From contig JAPSJC010000003.1 in the NCBI GenBank assembly GCA_031178355.1, positions 1-64,000 on the forward strand: DNA of 64,000 nucleotides, written 5' to 3'. This stretch comes from Ureibacillus sp. Lineage in GTDB: Bacteria > Bacillota > Bacilli > Bacillales_A > Planococcaceae. The notes beneath the pieces were generated by a model that saw nothing but the letters and a program-made list of their open reading frames with translations, was not told the origin of the DNA and ran no database searches. Shown here piece after piece: positions 9,557 to 17,339 of the stretch (positions are counted from its first letter, which is position 1; each line of letters starts with the position of its first letter). The translations under genes were made by a program, and so were the position numbers.

Positions 9557-9606
9557 AAAGGATGTCCTAGTAATGGATTTATCATTACATTAGGACATCC
9601 TTTCTT
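9557..9606. terminator. Terminator between ccpA and acuC
   Basis: A long stem (aaaggatgtcctagtaatg / cattacattaggacatcctt, one bulge or mismatch) with T-rich flank serves ccpA and probably also the converging acuC. Confidence 0.85.
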
Positions 9607-9660
9607 TGCATAAAGATAGTTTCAAATTAGAAAATTCTATACAATAGTTTATTGGTAGTA

Positions 9661-10821
9661 TTATATACTTTGTTCCCTTCGAATCATTTGCAAAGCTTTC
9701 ATTAGCATCTTGGCATTTCTCTCTTCGATTTCTGTCTTTCGTGGAACAGCAGTATACAATGGATTTGGGTCTTCCCAGTTTGGAAACAGTGGTATAGGCG
9801 TTTCTTTTTGCCATTGGTCTAGCCAACTTTTTGGTAATGGTCCAGAGGGAGCAGGGAAATTGTTCATTTCGGTCCAAATGTAGGACCAAGCTCTAGGAAC
9901 TACTCTCCAAATGTCATAACCACCACCACCTACAGCAATCCACCGTCCATCGCAATATTCGTGAGCTAGTTTATGAGCTAGTTTTGGAATTTCCCTATAA
10001 ATTTTCATTGTTCCATATAAATGTGTTAATGGATCTAAATAATGAGCATCTGCTCCATTTTGAGTAAACACAACATCTGGTTTAAAATATTCAAAAACTT
10101 CTCTCATAGCCTGTTCGTAGATGAGTAAGAAACTTTCATCTTCTGTAAAAGCATCCATCGGAAAATTAAACGTTGTACCAAATCCTTTACCACTTCCACG
10201 TTCAGTCACACTTCCTGTACCCGGAAATAAGTATCTACCTGTTTCATGTATAGATAAAGTACATACATTTGGATTTTCATAAAATGCCCATTGAACACCA
10301 TCACCATGATGAGCATCTGTATCAACGTATAATACACGTACATTGTATTTTTTCAACAAATAGTGAATTGCTACACTACTATCATTATAAATACAGAAAC
10401 CGGATGCTCTCCCATGAAAACCATGATGCAAACCACCGCCTAAATTTAAGGCGTGTTTACTTTTCCCTTGCATTACATGATCTACTGCCTGTAAAGTTCC
10501 ACCAACTAATAAACTACTAGCTTCATGCATGTTAGTGAATATGGGTGTATCTTCTGTACCAATTCCGTAGTTCACTGTTTCTGATAGAGTGAGTAAACCT
10601 TTCCCTGCTTGTTTGACAATTTCAATATATTTTCTGTCATGTGCAAGGGCAATTTCATCCTCTGTTGCCATACGAGCTGGGATGATGTCATCATCCATGA
10701 GTGCATTGATTTTTTTTAATAAATCCATTGTTAAAATTAATCGTTTCTGATTAAAGGGGTGTGAATCAGTAAATTTATATTCGAGTTGCTCTGGTGAATA
10801 GACAAATACCGCATTCTTCAT
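9661..10821 (-). CDS. acuC: Acetoin utilization protein AcuC, class I histone-deacetylase fold
   Basis: AcuC is an NAD-independent zinc lysine deacetylase. In B. subtilis it removes the acetyl group that AcuA places on acetyl-CoA synthetase AcsA, reactivating that enzyme. The 386-residue length equals the B. subtilis protein. Signature HDAC elements are present: LNLGGGLHHGFHGRASGFCIYND, and DTDAHHGDGVQWAFY with the zinc-binding Asp/His. The gene is last in acuA-acuB-acuC, and its ATG overlaps the acuB stop as ATGA, implying translational coupling. AcsA in the same locus is reduced to a C-terminal remnant, so the substrate must be supplied by another locus or have changed. Confidence 0.93.
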   Translation of the reverse strand: MKNAVFVYSPEQLEYKFTDSHPFNQKRLILTMDLLKKINALMDDDIIPARMATEDEIALAHDRKYIEIVKQAGKGLLTLSETVNYGIGTEDTPIFTNMHEASSLLVGGTLQAVDHVMQGKSKHALNLGGGLHHGFHGRASGFCIYNDSSVAIHYLLKKYNVRVLYVDTDAHHGDGVQWAFYENPNVCTLSIHETGRYLFPGTGSVTERGSGKGFGTTFNFPMDAFTEDESFLLIYEQAMREVFEYFKPDVVFTQNGADAHYLDPLTHLYGTMKIYREIPKLAHKLAHEYCDGRWIAVGGGGYDIWRVVPRAWSYIWTEMNNFPAPSGPLPKSWLDQWQKETPIPLFPNWEDPNPLYTAVPRKTEIEERNAKMLMKALQMIRREQSI

Positions 10822-11075
10822 CGTGTAACACCTGGGAAATTTGCTTCCGTTAATATGGAAGATCTATTTTTAACCATAGCAGTTGCAATTTTGTCTATAT
10901 AAACAGAAGCATTAGAAAGATCCTTTATAGTTGAAAATTTAAACTTAACGGAGTGTCTTTTATCCAAAATTAAAATGTGGCTGATTTTTCTATCTTTGAT
11001 TAGATGGAGTGCCTCTTTTACTTTGTTAGCTTTAAGTAAAAATAGGTCGGTTATCATAATTTCTTCAACAATCAT
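10818..11075 (-). pseudogene. acuB: Truncated AcuB (single degenerate CBS domain)
   Basis: The 85-codon frame starts like AcuB (MIVEEIM...) with an aagggggag ribosome site and lies between acuA and acuC. The family protein has about 214 residues: two CBS domains and a C-terminal ACT domain. Here only a CBS1-like segment survives. Its usual Gly-Ile-(Ser/Thr)-Asp-Arg-Asp stretch is replaced by KFKFSTIKDL, and CBS2 and ACT are missing. The stop codon overlaps the acuC start (ATGA). The frame may be kept only to couple acuC translation, or the short peptide may still act; loss by deletion is the simplest reading. Confidence 0.75.
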
Positions 11076-11088
11076 GGTATCTCCCCCT

Positions 11089-11721
11089 TTAATACATAAG
11101 ACGATTTTTAAATCGTAATCGATTAAATCGTTCTAGTGTATCTTCGTTCACTCTTTTACCGATGCGAGCCATTAAGCAATTAGCTGGATGAGATGTAATC
11201 TCTGGGTCATCGGTTGCAAAAGGTACAAATCCGACAGTACTCATTAACCGTTCCATCATTTTTCGATATTCCCAAACATTTAGTCCAGTACCTTTTAGAT
11301 CCCAATGCCAATAATATTCTGTGGTTATGACGAGATAGTCTTCCATTTCATCCCCGTTAAATGATACTTCAAGAAGTTTCTTTCCTAATCCACAACCACG
11401 ATACGATGGAATAACTTCAATGGCACCTAGTTCAATCATATTTTCGATTTTATCTTCAGACCATCTTTCGAGTGGATCTGGGTATAGGTATGTGGCATAA
11501 CCTAAAACTGTATTGTCTTTTCGTATAATCATAATACGGCCATCTTCTAAATCAGCAATTTCTACAAGTGCTTTTTTCTGTTGTTCGGAAGGTCTAAAGG
11601 ACGTTAAGTCTTGATGAAATGTATATTGTGCAAGTTGAACTGGGGATATCGGACCTTCGATTAAAACCTGTCCATGCTTTGTTTCCATTTCAACACAATA
11701 GTAATTTTTAATATGATTCAT
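11089..11721 (-). CDS. acuA: Acetoin utilization acetyltransferase AcuA (GNAT)
   Basis: AcuA is a protein acetyltransferase that uses acetyl-CoA to acetylate the catalytic lysine of AcsA, shutting the enzyme off. The GNAT core is visible: IELGAIEVIPSYRGCGLGKKLL gives the R/Q-x-x-G-x-G/A acetyl-CoA loop (RGCGLGK). The C-terminal CLMARIGKRV block is shared with B. subtilis AcuA. Starting at ATG 11721 gives 210 residues, the B. subtilis length, and aligns with its N-terminus; aggtgg lies upstream. An in-frame ATG at 11745 would add eight residues (MHRWCSCN) and has no better ribosome site. It is divergent from the acsA remnant, as in Bacillus. Confidence 0.92.
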   Translation of the reverse strand: MNHIKNYYCVEMETKHGQVLIEGPISPVQLAQYTFHQDLTSFRPSEQQKKALVEIADLEDGRIMIIRKDNTVLGYATYLYPDPLERWSEDKIENMIELGAIEVIPSYRGCGLGKKLLEVSFNGDEMEDYLVITTEYYWHWDLKGTGLNVWEYRKMMERLMSTVGFVPFATDDPEITSHPANCLMARIGKRVNEDTLERFNRLRFKNRLMY

Positions 11722-11927
11722 ATTGCATGAACACCACCTGTGCATGATAGTACTATTATATTATAAGAAAAGTTGAAAAAAGCTAGAAAAAAAGAATATT
11801 AATTGAATTATTTAAAGATTAAAAATTTTAAAGCATAATCTTCTTGTTTAATGTAAAATAATGTTACTAAACATTTAGCAGGAATTATTAAGGGATAATT
11901 TTATGGGGATGAAAGGACAGTTGTATA

Positions 11928-12269
11928 ATGACTTCAGGTGAAAGTGTTGGACCATTTGAGTTAGAAAGTAGGATACATGAACATCCAGATGTTGTAGAAG
12001 TGGTAGTTATCGGGAAACCAGATCCTTTGCGCGGAGAAATAATAATTGCGTTTATTGTGTTGAAGGAGGGAATTGTACCAACAGAAGAAGTAGCGGAGAA
12101 TATTCGCACATTCGTAAAGATTGGCTTAGGTGCAGATGCTGAACCCACAGAAATTAAGTTTAGGAATAATTTACCAAAAACAAAAAGCGGAAAAATAATG
12201 CGTCGCGTACTAAAATCTTCTTGGGAAATAAATATACCTGTCGGTGATCTTTCAACAAGTGAAGAATAG
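11928..12269 (+). pseudogene. acsA: C-terminal remnant of acetyl-CoA synthetase (acsA)
   Basis: The 113-codon frame matches only the end of AcsA (about 570 residues in Bacillus), beginning at the internal Met of the VIMTSGE motif. It covers the mobile C-terminal domain: TSGESVGPFELES, GKPDPLRGEII and PKTKSGKIMRR. The last contains the lysine needed for adenylation, which is the residue AcuA acetylates. The N-terminal adenylation core is absent. Just upstream, the bases before the ATG still look like the preceding AcsA codons but out of frame. The site divergent from acuABC is where acsA sits in B. subtilis. An aaagga ribosome-like site lies 10 bases before the ATG and the frame is intact, so expression as a stand-alone domain cannot be excluded. 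Confidence 0.82.
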
Positions 12270-12358
12270 CGATAGATGAATTAGAAATTTTAATTGTATG
12301 TAAAAACTTTATTATTATTGTAAAATAAAGGGCATTTTATATTTATACATTATTTTAT

Positions 12359-12408
12359 AAAGGTGATTCACTGGGAGTTGTAGAAATATTCCGGTGAAAC
12401 ACCTTTTT
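12359..12408 (+). terminator. Terminator downstream of the acsA remnant
   Basis: A two-part stem (aaaggtg-a-ttcac / gtgaa-a-cacctttt) with a 22-nt loop and T run is probably the original acsA terminator. The rest of 12270-12634 holds no gene that I can support. Confidence 0.75.
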
Positions 12409-12634
12409 CTATTTAGTTGGTTGGTAAAATGATAATTTCTATCCAAAATTTGTGTATTAATGGTTTTTCGACAAAAAAGGCTTCTTGAGAAGAGAAGTAC
12501 CTAGGATTATAGTTAAGGTTGTATAAATTGCTATGAGATGAATGGTCGGGTATTACAATATTTCATAAAAACAAATTAGTTCCTTTATTTTGAAGTATTT
12601 ATGAAAAAATTGGATTAGTTATATAAAAATACAG

Positions 12635-12663
12635 TTGACTAAATAATTATGCAGTCTTATACT
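12635..12663 (+). promoter_or_regulatory. Sigma-A promoter of argCJBD, with a possible ARG-box-like palindrome
   Basis: TTGACT (12635-12640) and TATACT (12658-12663) have a 17-bp spacer. The spacer region (12636-12653) forms an imperfect 18-bp palindrome, tgactaaataattatgca, that loosely resembles an AhrC/ArgR box. The promoter is well supported; the operator is speculative. Confidence 0.65.
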
Positions 12664-12693
12664 AACAATATCTTAATTTAGGGGTGGATTATT

Positions 12694-13728
12694 GTGAAGA
12701 TTGGAATCATTGGTGCAACAGGATATGGTGGTTTGGAGTTAATCCGTTTTTTACACAATCATCCAGAAGTCGAAAAAATTGAATTATTTACTTCTTCAGA
12801 TGAGGGGGCGATTTTCTCTTCAAGGTTTGGCCACCTAATTGCTATTCATGATGATCCATTAAAGAAAATCGATGTCGATTCATTCGCTTCATTAGATGTC
12901 ATATTTACAAGTACTCCATCAGGAGTGACAAGTAAGCTCCTACCGTCATTAGTAGGATTAGGACCAAAATTAATTGACTTATCTGGTGATTATCGATTAA
13001 AAGAACCAAAAAAATATGAGGAATGGTACAAAAAAGAACCTGCACCACTCAATCTTCTTGCTGAAAGTGTATATGGATTAACAGAATGGAATGAGTACAA
13101 TATTAAAAATGCTCAAATTATTGCAAATCCAGGATGTTATCCGACAGCTGTTTTGCTGTCAGTTCTACCATTAATTAAAAATAGATTAATTGAATCAAAC
13201 TCATTAATTATTGATGCGAAAAGTGGTATATCAGGAGCTGGCAATAAACCTTCTCAAGGAACACACTTTAGTGAAACAAATGAAAACTTTTCAATATATA
13301 AAATGAATGAGCATCAACATATTCCAGAAATTGAACAGGCAATTAACATGTTTACAGATGTTAATGCAACGGTATCCTTTAATACGCACCTAGTACCTAT
13401 GACGAGAGGGATACTTTCGACTGCATATGCTACAGTGTTACCTGGTGTAACAAATACTCAGTTAACTGAAAGTTTAGAAGAAACATATAAAAATCATCCA
13501 TTTGTAAGAATTATTAAAGATACTTCTTCACTTGGAACGAATAGGGTAAAAGGCTCAAACTACTGCGATATATTAGTTAAATTAGATGAAAGAACGAACC
13601 GTGTCACGATAGTTAGTGTCATAGATAATCTAGTCAAAGGGGCAGCAGGTCAGGCAATCCAAAATATGAATGTACAATTTGACCTTCCACAAACGTTAGG
13701 GCTAGATGTAGTTCCGTTATTTATATAG
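12694..13728 (+). CDS. argC: N-acetyl-gamma-glutamyl-phosphate reductase
   Basis: ArgC catalyses the third step of the acetylated arginine pathway, NADPH reduction of N-acetylglutamyl-5-phosphate to the semialdehyde. The N-terminal Rossmann motif is GIIGATGYGGLELIR (3-17). The active-site cysteine lies in ANPGCYPTA (about 147-155), and DAKSGISGAG and NEHQHIPEIEQ are typical ArgC blocks. The 344-residue length is normal. The start is GTG at 12694 after an aggggtgg ribosome site. It is first in argC-argJ-argB-argD, a standard Bacillus order; carAB and argF, which follow argD in B. subtilis, are absent here. Confidence 0.95.
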   Translation: MKIGIIGATGYGGLELIRFLHNHPEVEKIELFTSSDEGAIFSSRFGHLIAIHDDPLKKIDVDSFASLDVIFTSTPSGVTSKLLPSLVGLGPKLIDLSGDYRLKEPKKYEEWYKKEPAPLNLLAESVYGLTEWNEYNIKNAQIIANPGCYPTAVLLSVLPLIKNRLIESNSLIIDAKSGISGAGNKPSQGTHFSETNENFSIYKMNEHQHIPEIEQAINMFTDVNATVSFNTHLVPMTRGILSTAYATVLPGVTNTQLTESLEETYKNHPFVRIIKDTSSLGTNRVKGSNYCDILVKLDERTNRVTIVSVIDNLVKGAAGQAIQNMNVQFDLPQTLGLDVVPLFI

Positions 13729-13769
13729 ATAGTAAAGATTAAGAGGAATACATTTTAAGGAGGAGAATT

Positions 13770-14996
13770 ATGACAACTATTAGTTATGAATTAAAAAGAC
13801 TTTCAAGTAAAAATATTGTTTCACCAAAAGGCTTCAAAGCAGCAGGTATACACTGTGGAATTAAACATAAAAAGAAGGATTTAGCTTTTCTTGTAAGTGA
13901 AGTACCAGCAAGTGTAGCTGGTGTTTTTACAACCAATGCAGTCCAAGCTGCGCCATTAAAAGTGACAAAAGAAGTAGTTTACAATAGTAAAAAAATGCAA
14001 GCAATTATTGTTAACTCAGGTAATGCCAATGCATGTACTGGAAAACAAGGTCTTGCTGATGCATATGAAATGCAACAACTTGCTAGTAATAAATTAGGAA
14101 TTGACTCTTCATTAATTGGGGTTGCTTCTACTGGTGTGATTGGAGAATTACTTAAAATGGATCCAATTCGTAATGGGGTTCAGACAATAGAGGTAGGCAA
14201 TTCTCTAGAGAATGCAATTGATTTTTCTCAAGCTATTTTGACGACAGATACTGTTATGAAGAACACAGCATATAGCACATTGATAGATGGTAAAGAAATT
14301 CTTATCGCTGGTACAGCAAAAGGCTCAGGAATGATCGAACCGAATATGGCTACGATGTTAGGATTTATTACGACTGATGCAAATATTGAATCGCAAGAAT
14401 TACAAAAAGTTTTATCTGAATTAACAGAGCTAACTTTTAATGCAATTACAGTAGATGGTGATACATCTACGAATGATACTGTACTCGTAATGGCAAATGG
14501 TTTAGCAGGAAATGAACCTTTAACTCCATCACATCCTGATTGGTTGAGTTTTTATAGTGTCCTAAAAGCAGTATGCGAAGATTTAGCAAAATCAATCGCA
14601 AGAGACGGTGAGGGAGCAACGAAATTAATTGAAGTAGAAGTAGATGGTGCGGCTTCAGATGAGGAAGCTCGTAAAATTGCAAAAACAGTTGTTGGTTCAC
14701 CATTAGTTAAAACTGCAGTATTTGGCTGTGATGCTAACTGGGGACGTATAATTGCGGCTGTTGGATATAGCGGTGCTACTGTTGACCCAGAAAAAATCAC
14801 AATTAGAATAGGAAATGCATTAATGGTTGAAAAGGGTGAACCAGTTCCATTTTCAGAAGATGAGTTAATTCAAATTCTAAAAGCAAATGAAGTGAAAATT
14901 AACGTTTCTTTAGAACAAGGAAATGGTCATGGCTTAGCATGGGGGTGTGATTTGACTTATGACTACGTTCAAATCAATGCATCCTACCGATCGTAA
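13770..14996 (+). CDS. argJ: Bifunctional glutamate N-acetyltransferase/amino-acid acetyltransferase ArgJ
   Basis: ArgJ transfers the acetyl group from N-acetylornithine to glutamate, closing the arginine acetyl cycle; bifunctional forms can also use acetyl-CoA. It is an Ntn-type enzyme that cleaves itself before a threonine, here in the block GSGMIEPNMATMLGF, where the T of ATML is the expected nucleophile. IVNSGNANACTG and VDGDTSTNDTV are further signatures. It has 408 residues, a strong aaggaggag site before ATG 13770, and lies 41 bp after argC. The 3' end overlaps the argB start by 38 bp. Confidence 0.95.
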   Translation: MTTISYELKRLSSKNIVSPKGFKAAGIHCGIKHKKKDLAFLVSEVPASVAGVFTTNAVQAAPLKVTKEVVYNSKKMQAIIVNSGNANACTGKQGLADAYEMQQLASNKLGIDSSLIGVASTGVIGELLKMDPIRNGVQTIEVGNSLENAIDFSQAILTTDTVMKNTAYSTLIDGKEILIAGTAKGSGMIEPNMATMLGFITTDANIESQELQKVLSELTELTFNAITVDGDTSTNDTVLVMANGLAGNEPLTPSHPDWLSFYSVLKAVCEDLAKSIARDGEGATKLIEVEVDGAASDEEARKIAKTVVGSPLVKTAVFGCDANWGRIIAAVGYSGATVDPEKITIRIGNALMVEKGEPVPFSEDELIQILKANEVKINVSLEQGNGHGLAWGCDLTYDYVQINASYRS

Positions 14997-15741
14997 ATGT
15001 ATTGTTATTAAACTGGGTGGTAGTACTTTGGAAGGTTTAAATGAGGAATTTTTTGCCAATTTAAAACTTTTACAAAAGGAATACGCTTGTATTATTACTC
15101 ACGGTGGTGGCCCAGCTATTAACAAAGAACTTGCAAAACAAGCAGTTGAGTCAAATACATTAAATGGTATTCGAGTTACAAGTGGGGATGCAATTGGAAT
15201 TGTACAATCGACTTTAATAGGAAAAGTGAATCCACAACTTGTTTATGAACTAAATAAAGCTGGTATTTCTGCTATCGGATTAAGTGGATTTGACCAATTT
15301 TTACTTCAATCTAATTACTTAGATCAAGAAACATATGGCTATGTTGGTGAAGTGAACTTAGTTAATACTCAATTATTAGAAATGCTAATTTCTCAAGGCA
15401 TTGTACCAGTTATTGCTTGTATAGGTGTAACTGAAAGTGGGCAAGCACTTAACATTAATGGTGATACAGTTGCCAGTGCAGTTGCTCTTGCAGTTAATGC
15501 AGAAAGCTTACTTCTAGTAACCGATGTATCAGGAATTCGTATTGAAGATGAATATCAAGAATATGCAACACCAACTGATATCAATAAATGGATTGAGGAA
15601 GGTCATATTTATGGAGGAATGATTCCTAAAGTTCAAGGTGCAATAAAGGTATTAAATGCTGGAATTCCATCTGTACAAATCGTAAACGATCGTTTAATTG
15701 GAACAAACATTTTAAGCCAGGAGTTGAGTAAGGTAAAATGA
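14959..15741 (+). CDS. argB: Acetylglutamate kinase
   Basis: ArgB phosphorylates N-acetylglutamate, the usual control step of arginine synthesis. Amino acid kinase motifs are KLGGSTLE near the start, THGGGPAINKEL for the substrate loop, and GGMIPKVQGAI near the end. The start at ATG 14959 lies inside argJ. It is chosen because gggggtg stands 11 bases upstream; a second in-frame ATG at 14977 would shorten the protein by six residues. With the upstream start the N-terminus is about 12 residues longer than in B. subtilis ArgB. The stop overlaps the argD start (ATGA). Confidence 0.93.
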   Translation: MTTFKSMHPTDRKCIVIKLGGSTLEGLNEEFFANLKLLQKEYACIITHGGGPAINKELAKQAVESNTLNGIRVTSGDAIGIVQSTLIGKVNPQLVYELNKAGISAIGLSGFDQFLLQSNYLDQETYGYVGEVNLVNTQLLEMLISQGIVPVIACIGVTESGQALNINGDTVASAVALAVNAESLLLVTDVSGIRIEDEYQEYATPTDINKWIEEGHIYGGMIPKVQGAIKVLNAGIPSVQIVNDRLIGTNILSQELSKVK

Positions 15742-16892
15742 GCGCACTTTTTAACAACTATTCTAGAAGACCAATTAGCCTAGTAGAAGGTAAGGGTACA
15801 ACTGTTGTAGATAGTAATGGAAAAAAATATTTAGATTTTACAAGTGGAATCGCTGTATTATGTTTAGGACATTCACATCCTGAACTCGTGAATACGTTAA
15901 AAGAACAAAGTGAAAAGATTTGGCACACTAGTAATTTATTCGAGATTCCGGGCCAAGTAAAATTAGCTGAATCTTTAGTAAAAGATCAACATCTATCCCA
16001 TGCTTTTTTCTGTAATAGTGGAGCAGAAGCGAACGAAGCTGCTATTAAAATGGCAAGAAAACATACAGGAAAAGTGAACATTATCACATTTGAAAACTCC
16101 TTCCATGGGCGTACTTTCGGAGCTATGTCAGCAACGGCTCAAGAGAAAATTCATAGTGGTTTTGGACCTTTAGTAGATAAATTTACTTATCTACCTTTTA
16201 ATGATGTAGAGAGTTTAAAAAATTCTATTGATGATTCTGTTGCTGCAATAATGCTTGAAGTTGTTCAAGGTGAAGGTGGAGTAAATGCAATTACTGAAGA
16301 GTTTGCAGCTGCAATAAATGAAATCTGTTCAAATAGTAATATTTTATTAATATTAGATGAAGTTCAGACTGGAATCGGACGTACGGGTACTCGATTTGCT
16401 TATGAACAAACAGTATTAAAACCTGATTTCGTAACAATGGCAAAAGGATTAGGTGGAGGTTTTCCATTTGCAGGTGTTTTAGGAACATCTCAAATTTACG
16501 ACACTTTTAGTCCAGGATCACATGGTACAACATATGGTGGGAACCCATTAGGCGTAGCAGTATCTCAAAAAGTGGTGGACATTGTATTTCAAGATTCTTT
16601 CTTAATAGAAGTAAGAGAAAAAAGCGAATATTTAATCAGCCAACTTGAAAAAGCCTTACCGCAAGATCAAATCACAATTCGTGGTAAAGGTTTACTTTTA
16701 GGCGTTGTAATTGATAATGTAGACGTTGCACCTATTATTAAAAAGTTAGAAGATGAAGGTTTACTTGTATGCAGTGCAGGAGCAAATGTAATTAGATTAT
16801 TACCGCCTTTAAACGTTAGTTACGAAGAAATCGATCAAGCAATTGCTATTTTAGAAAAAGTATTACTAAATAAAAGTGTTGCATTATCCTAG
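15738..16892 (+). CDS. argD: Acetylornithine aminotransferase
   Basis: This PLP class III transaminase converts N-acetylglutamate semialdehyde to N-acetylornithine with glutamate. Signatures are FCNSGAEANEAAIKMAR for the phosphate cup, the ILDEVQTGIGRTG aspartate that holds the PLP nitrogen, and the Schiff-base lysine in MAKGLGGGFPF. The protein has 384 residues. Its ATG overlaps the argB stop by four bases, giving coupled translation, and it closes the operon before a strong terminator. Confidence 0.95.
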   Translation: MSALFNNYSRRPISLVEGKGTTVVDSNGKKYLDFTSGIAVLCLGHSHPELVNTLKEQSEKIWHTSNLFEIPGQVKLAESLVKDQHLSHAFFCNSGAEANEAAIKMARKHTGKVNIITFENSFHGRTFGAMSATAQEKIHSGFGPLVDKFTYLPFNDVESLKNSIDDSVAAIMLEVVQGEGGVNAITEEFAAAINEICSNSNILLILDEVQTGIGRTGTRFAYEQTVLKPDFVTMAKGLGGGFPFAGVLGTSQIYDTFSPGSHGTTYGGNPLGVAVSQKVVDIVFQDSFLIEVREKSEYLISQLEKALPQDQITIRGKGLLLGVVIDNVDVAPIIKKLEDEGLLVCSAGANVIRLLPPLNVSYEEIDQAIAILEKVLLNKSVALS

Positions 16893-16940
16893 AGAATTAA
16901 GAAAAACTGAATAGAAAAAAGTGCTCTCTTAATTTAACTA

Positions 16941-16987
16941 CCCCGTAAAAGTTAGAAACTAATCTAATTTTTTACGGGGAATTTTTT
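16941..16987 (+). terminator. Intrinsic terminator of argCJBD
   Basis: ccccgtaaaa pairs with ttttacgggg with an inner partial stem, followed by a T run. Confidence 0.9.
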
Positions 16988-16988
16988 A

Positions 16989-17260
16989 TGGATAAATTAA
17001 CAGTTGGACTGCAATATCATTTTAAATTGTAGGAAAACCTTGTAAACGGTGATTATATGCCCTTGTTTCTTAGAAAGAGGAGCGAACGTCCATGAAAAAA
17101 ATTTCCTTAACCCTATAAGAATCGGACATTCCTGTAGAAGAAAGATTAGATTGAAGGGCGTGTTTGCATGTAAGATCTGTGTCCAACTTCGTGTTCGCCC
17201 TAAGAGGCTCAAGCGAGGTCGGTAGAAAGCGTTCACTAACAGAAATCAATTTTTCCTCAT
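16989..17260. other. Unassigned intergenic sequence of higher GC, with a 79-codon minus-strand frame
   Basis: No gene is recognised in this interval. About 17150-17220 is near 50% GC by eye, well above flanking intergenic DNA. A minus-strand frame (17236 to 16997) starts MNAFYRPRLS and has no clear ribosome site or family. The plus strand carries many stops. aagggcg (from about 17154) and cgccctt-like sequence near 17195 could pair. It may be a dispersed repeat, a structured RNA or a decayed gene. Confidence 0.35.
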
Positions 17261-17263
17261 ATC

Positions 17264-17302
17264 AAAAACACAAAATTTTTTGTAACTAGATATGTTGTGT
17301 TT
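17264..17302 (-). terminator. Terminator of the PAS-GGDEF gene
   Basis: Read on the minus strand, aaacacaa and ttgtgttt form an 8-bp stem followed by a T run, about 38 bp after the stop codon of the diguanylate cyclase gene. Confidence 0.6.
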
Positions 17303-17339
17303 CAGGTTTGTTCACCATCGTAATAATTAGGAAAAAGTT

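Noticed and set aside
10269-10520. His-rich plus-strand frame within acuC
   Set aside because: It is the antisense of the conserved AcuC catalytic region and has no ribosome site.
16997-17236. 79-codon minus-strand frame as a real protein gene
   Set aside because: No ribosome site, no recognised family; kept only as an unexplained region.
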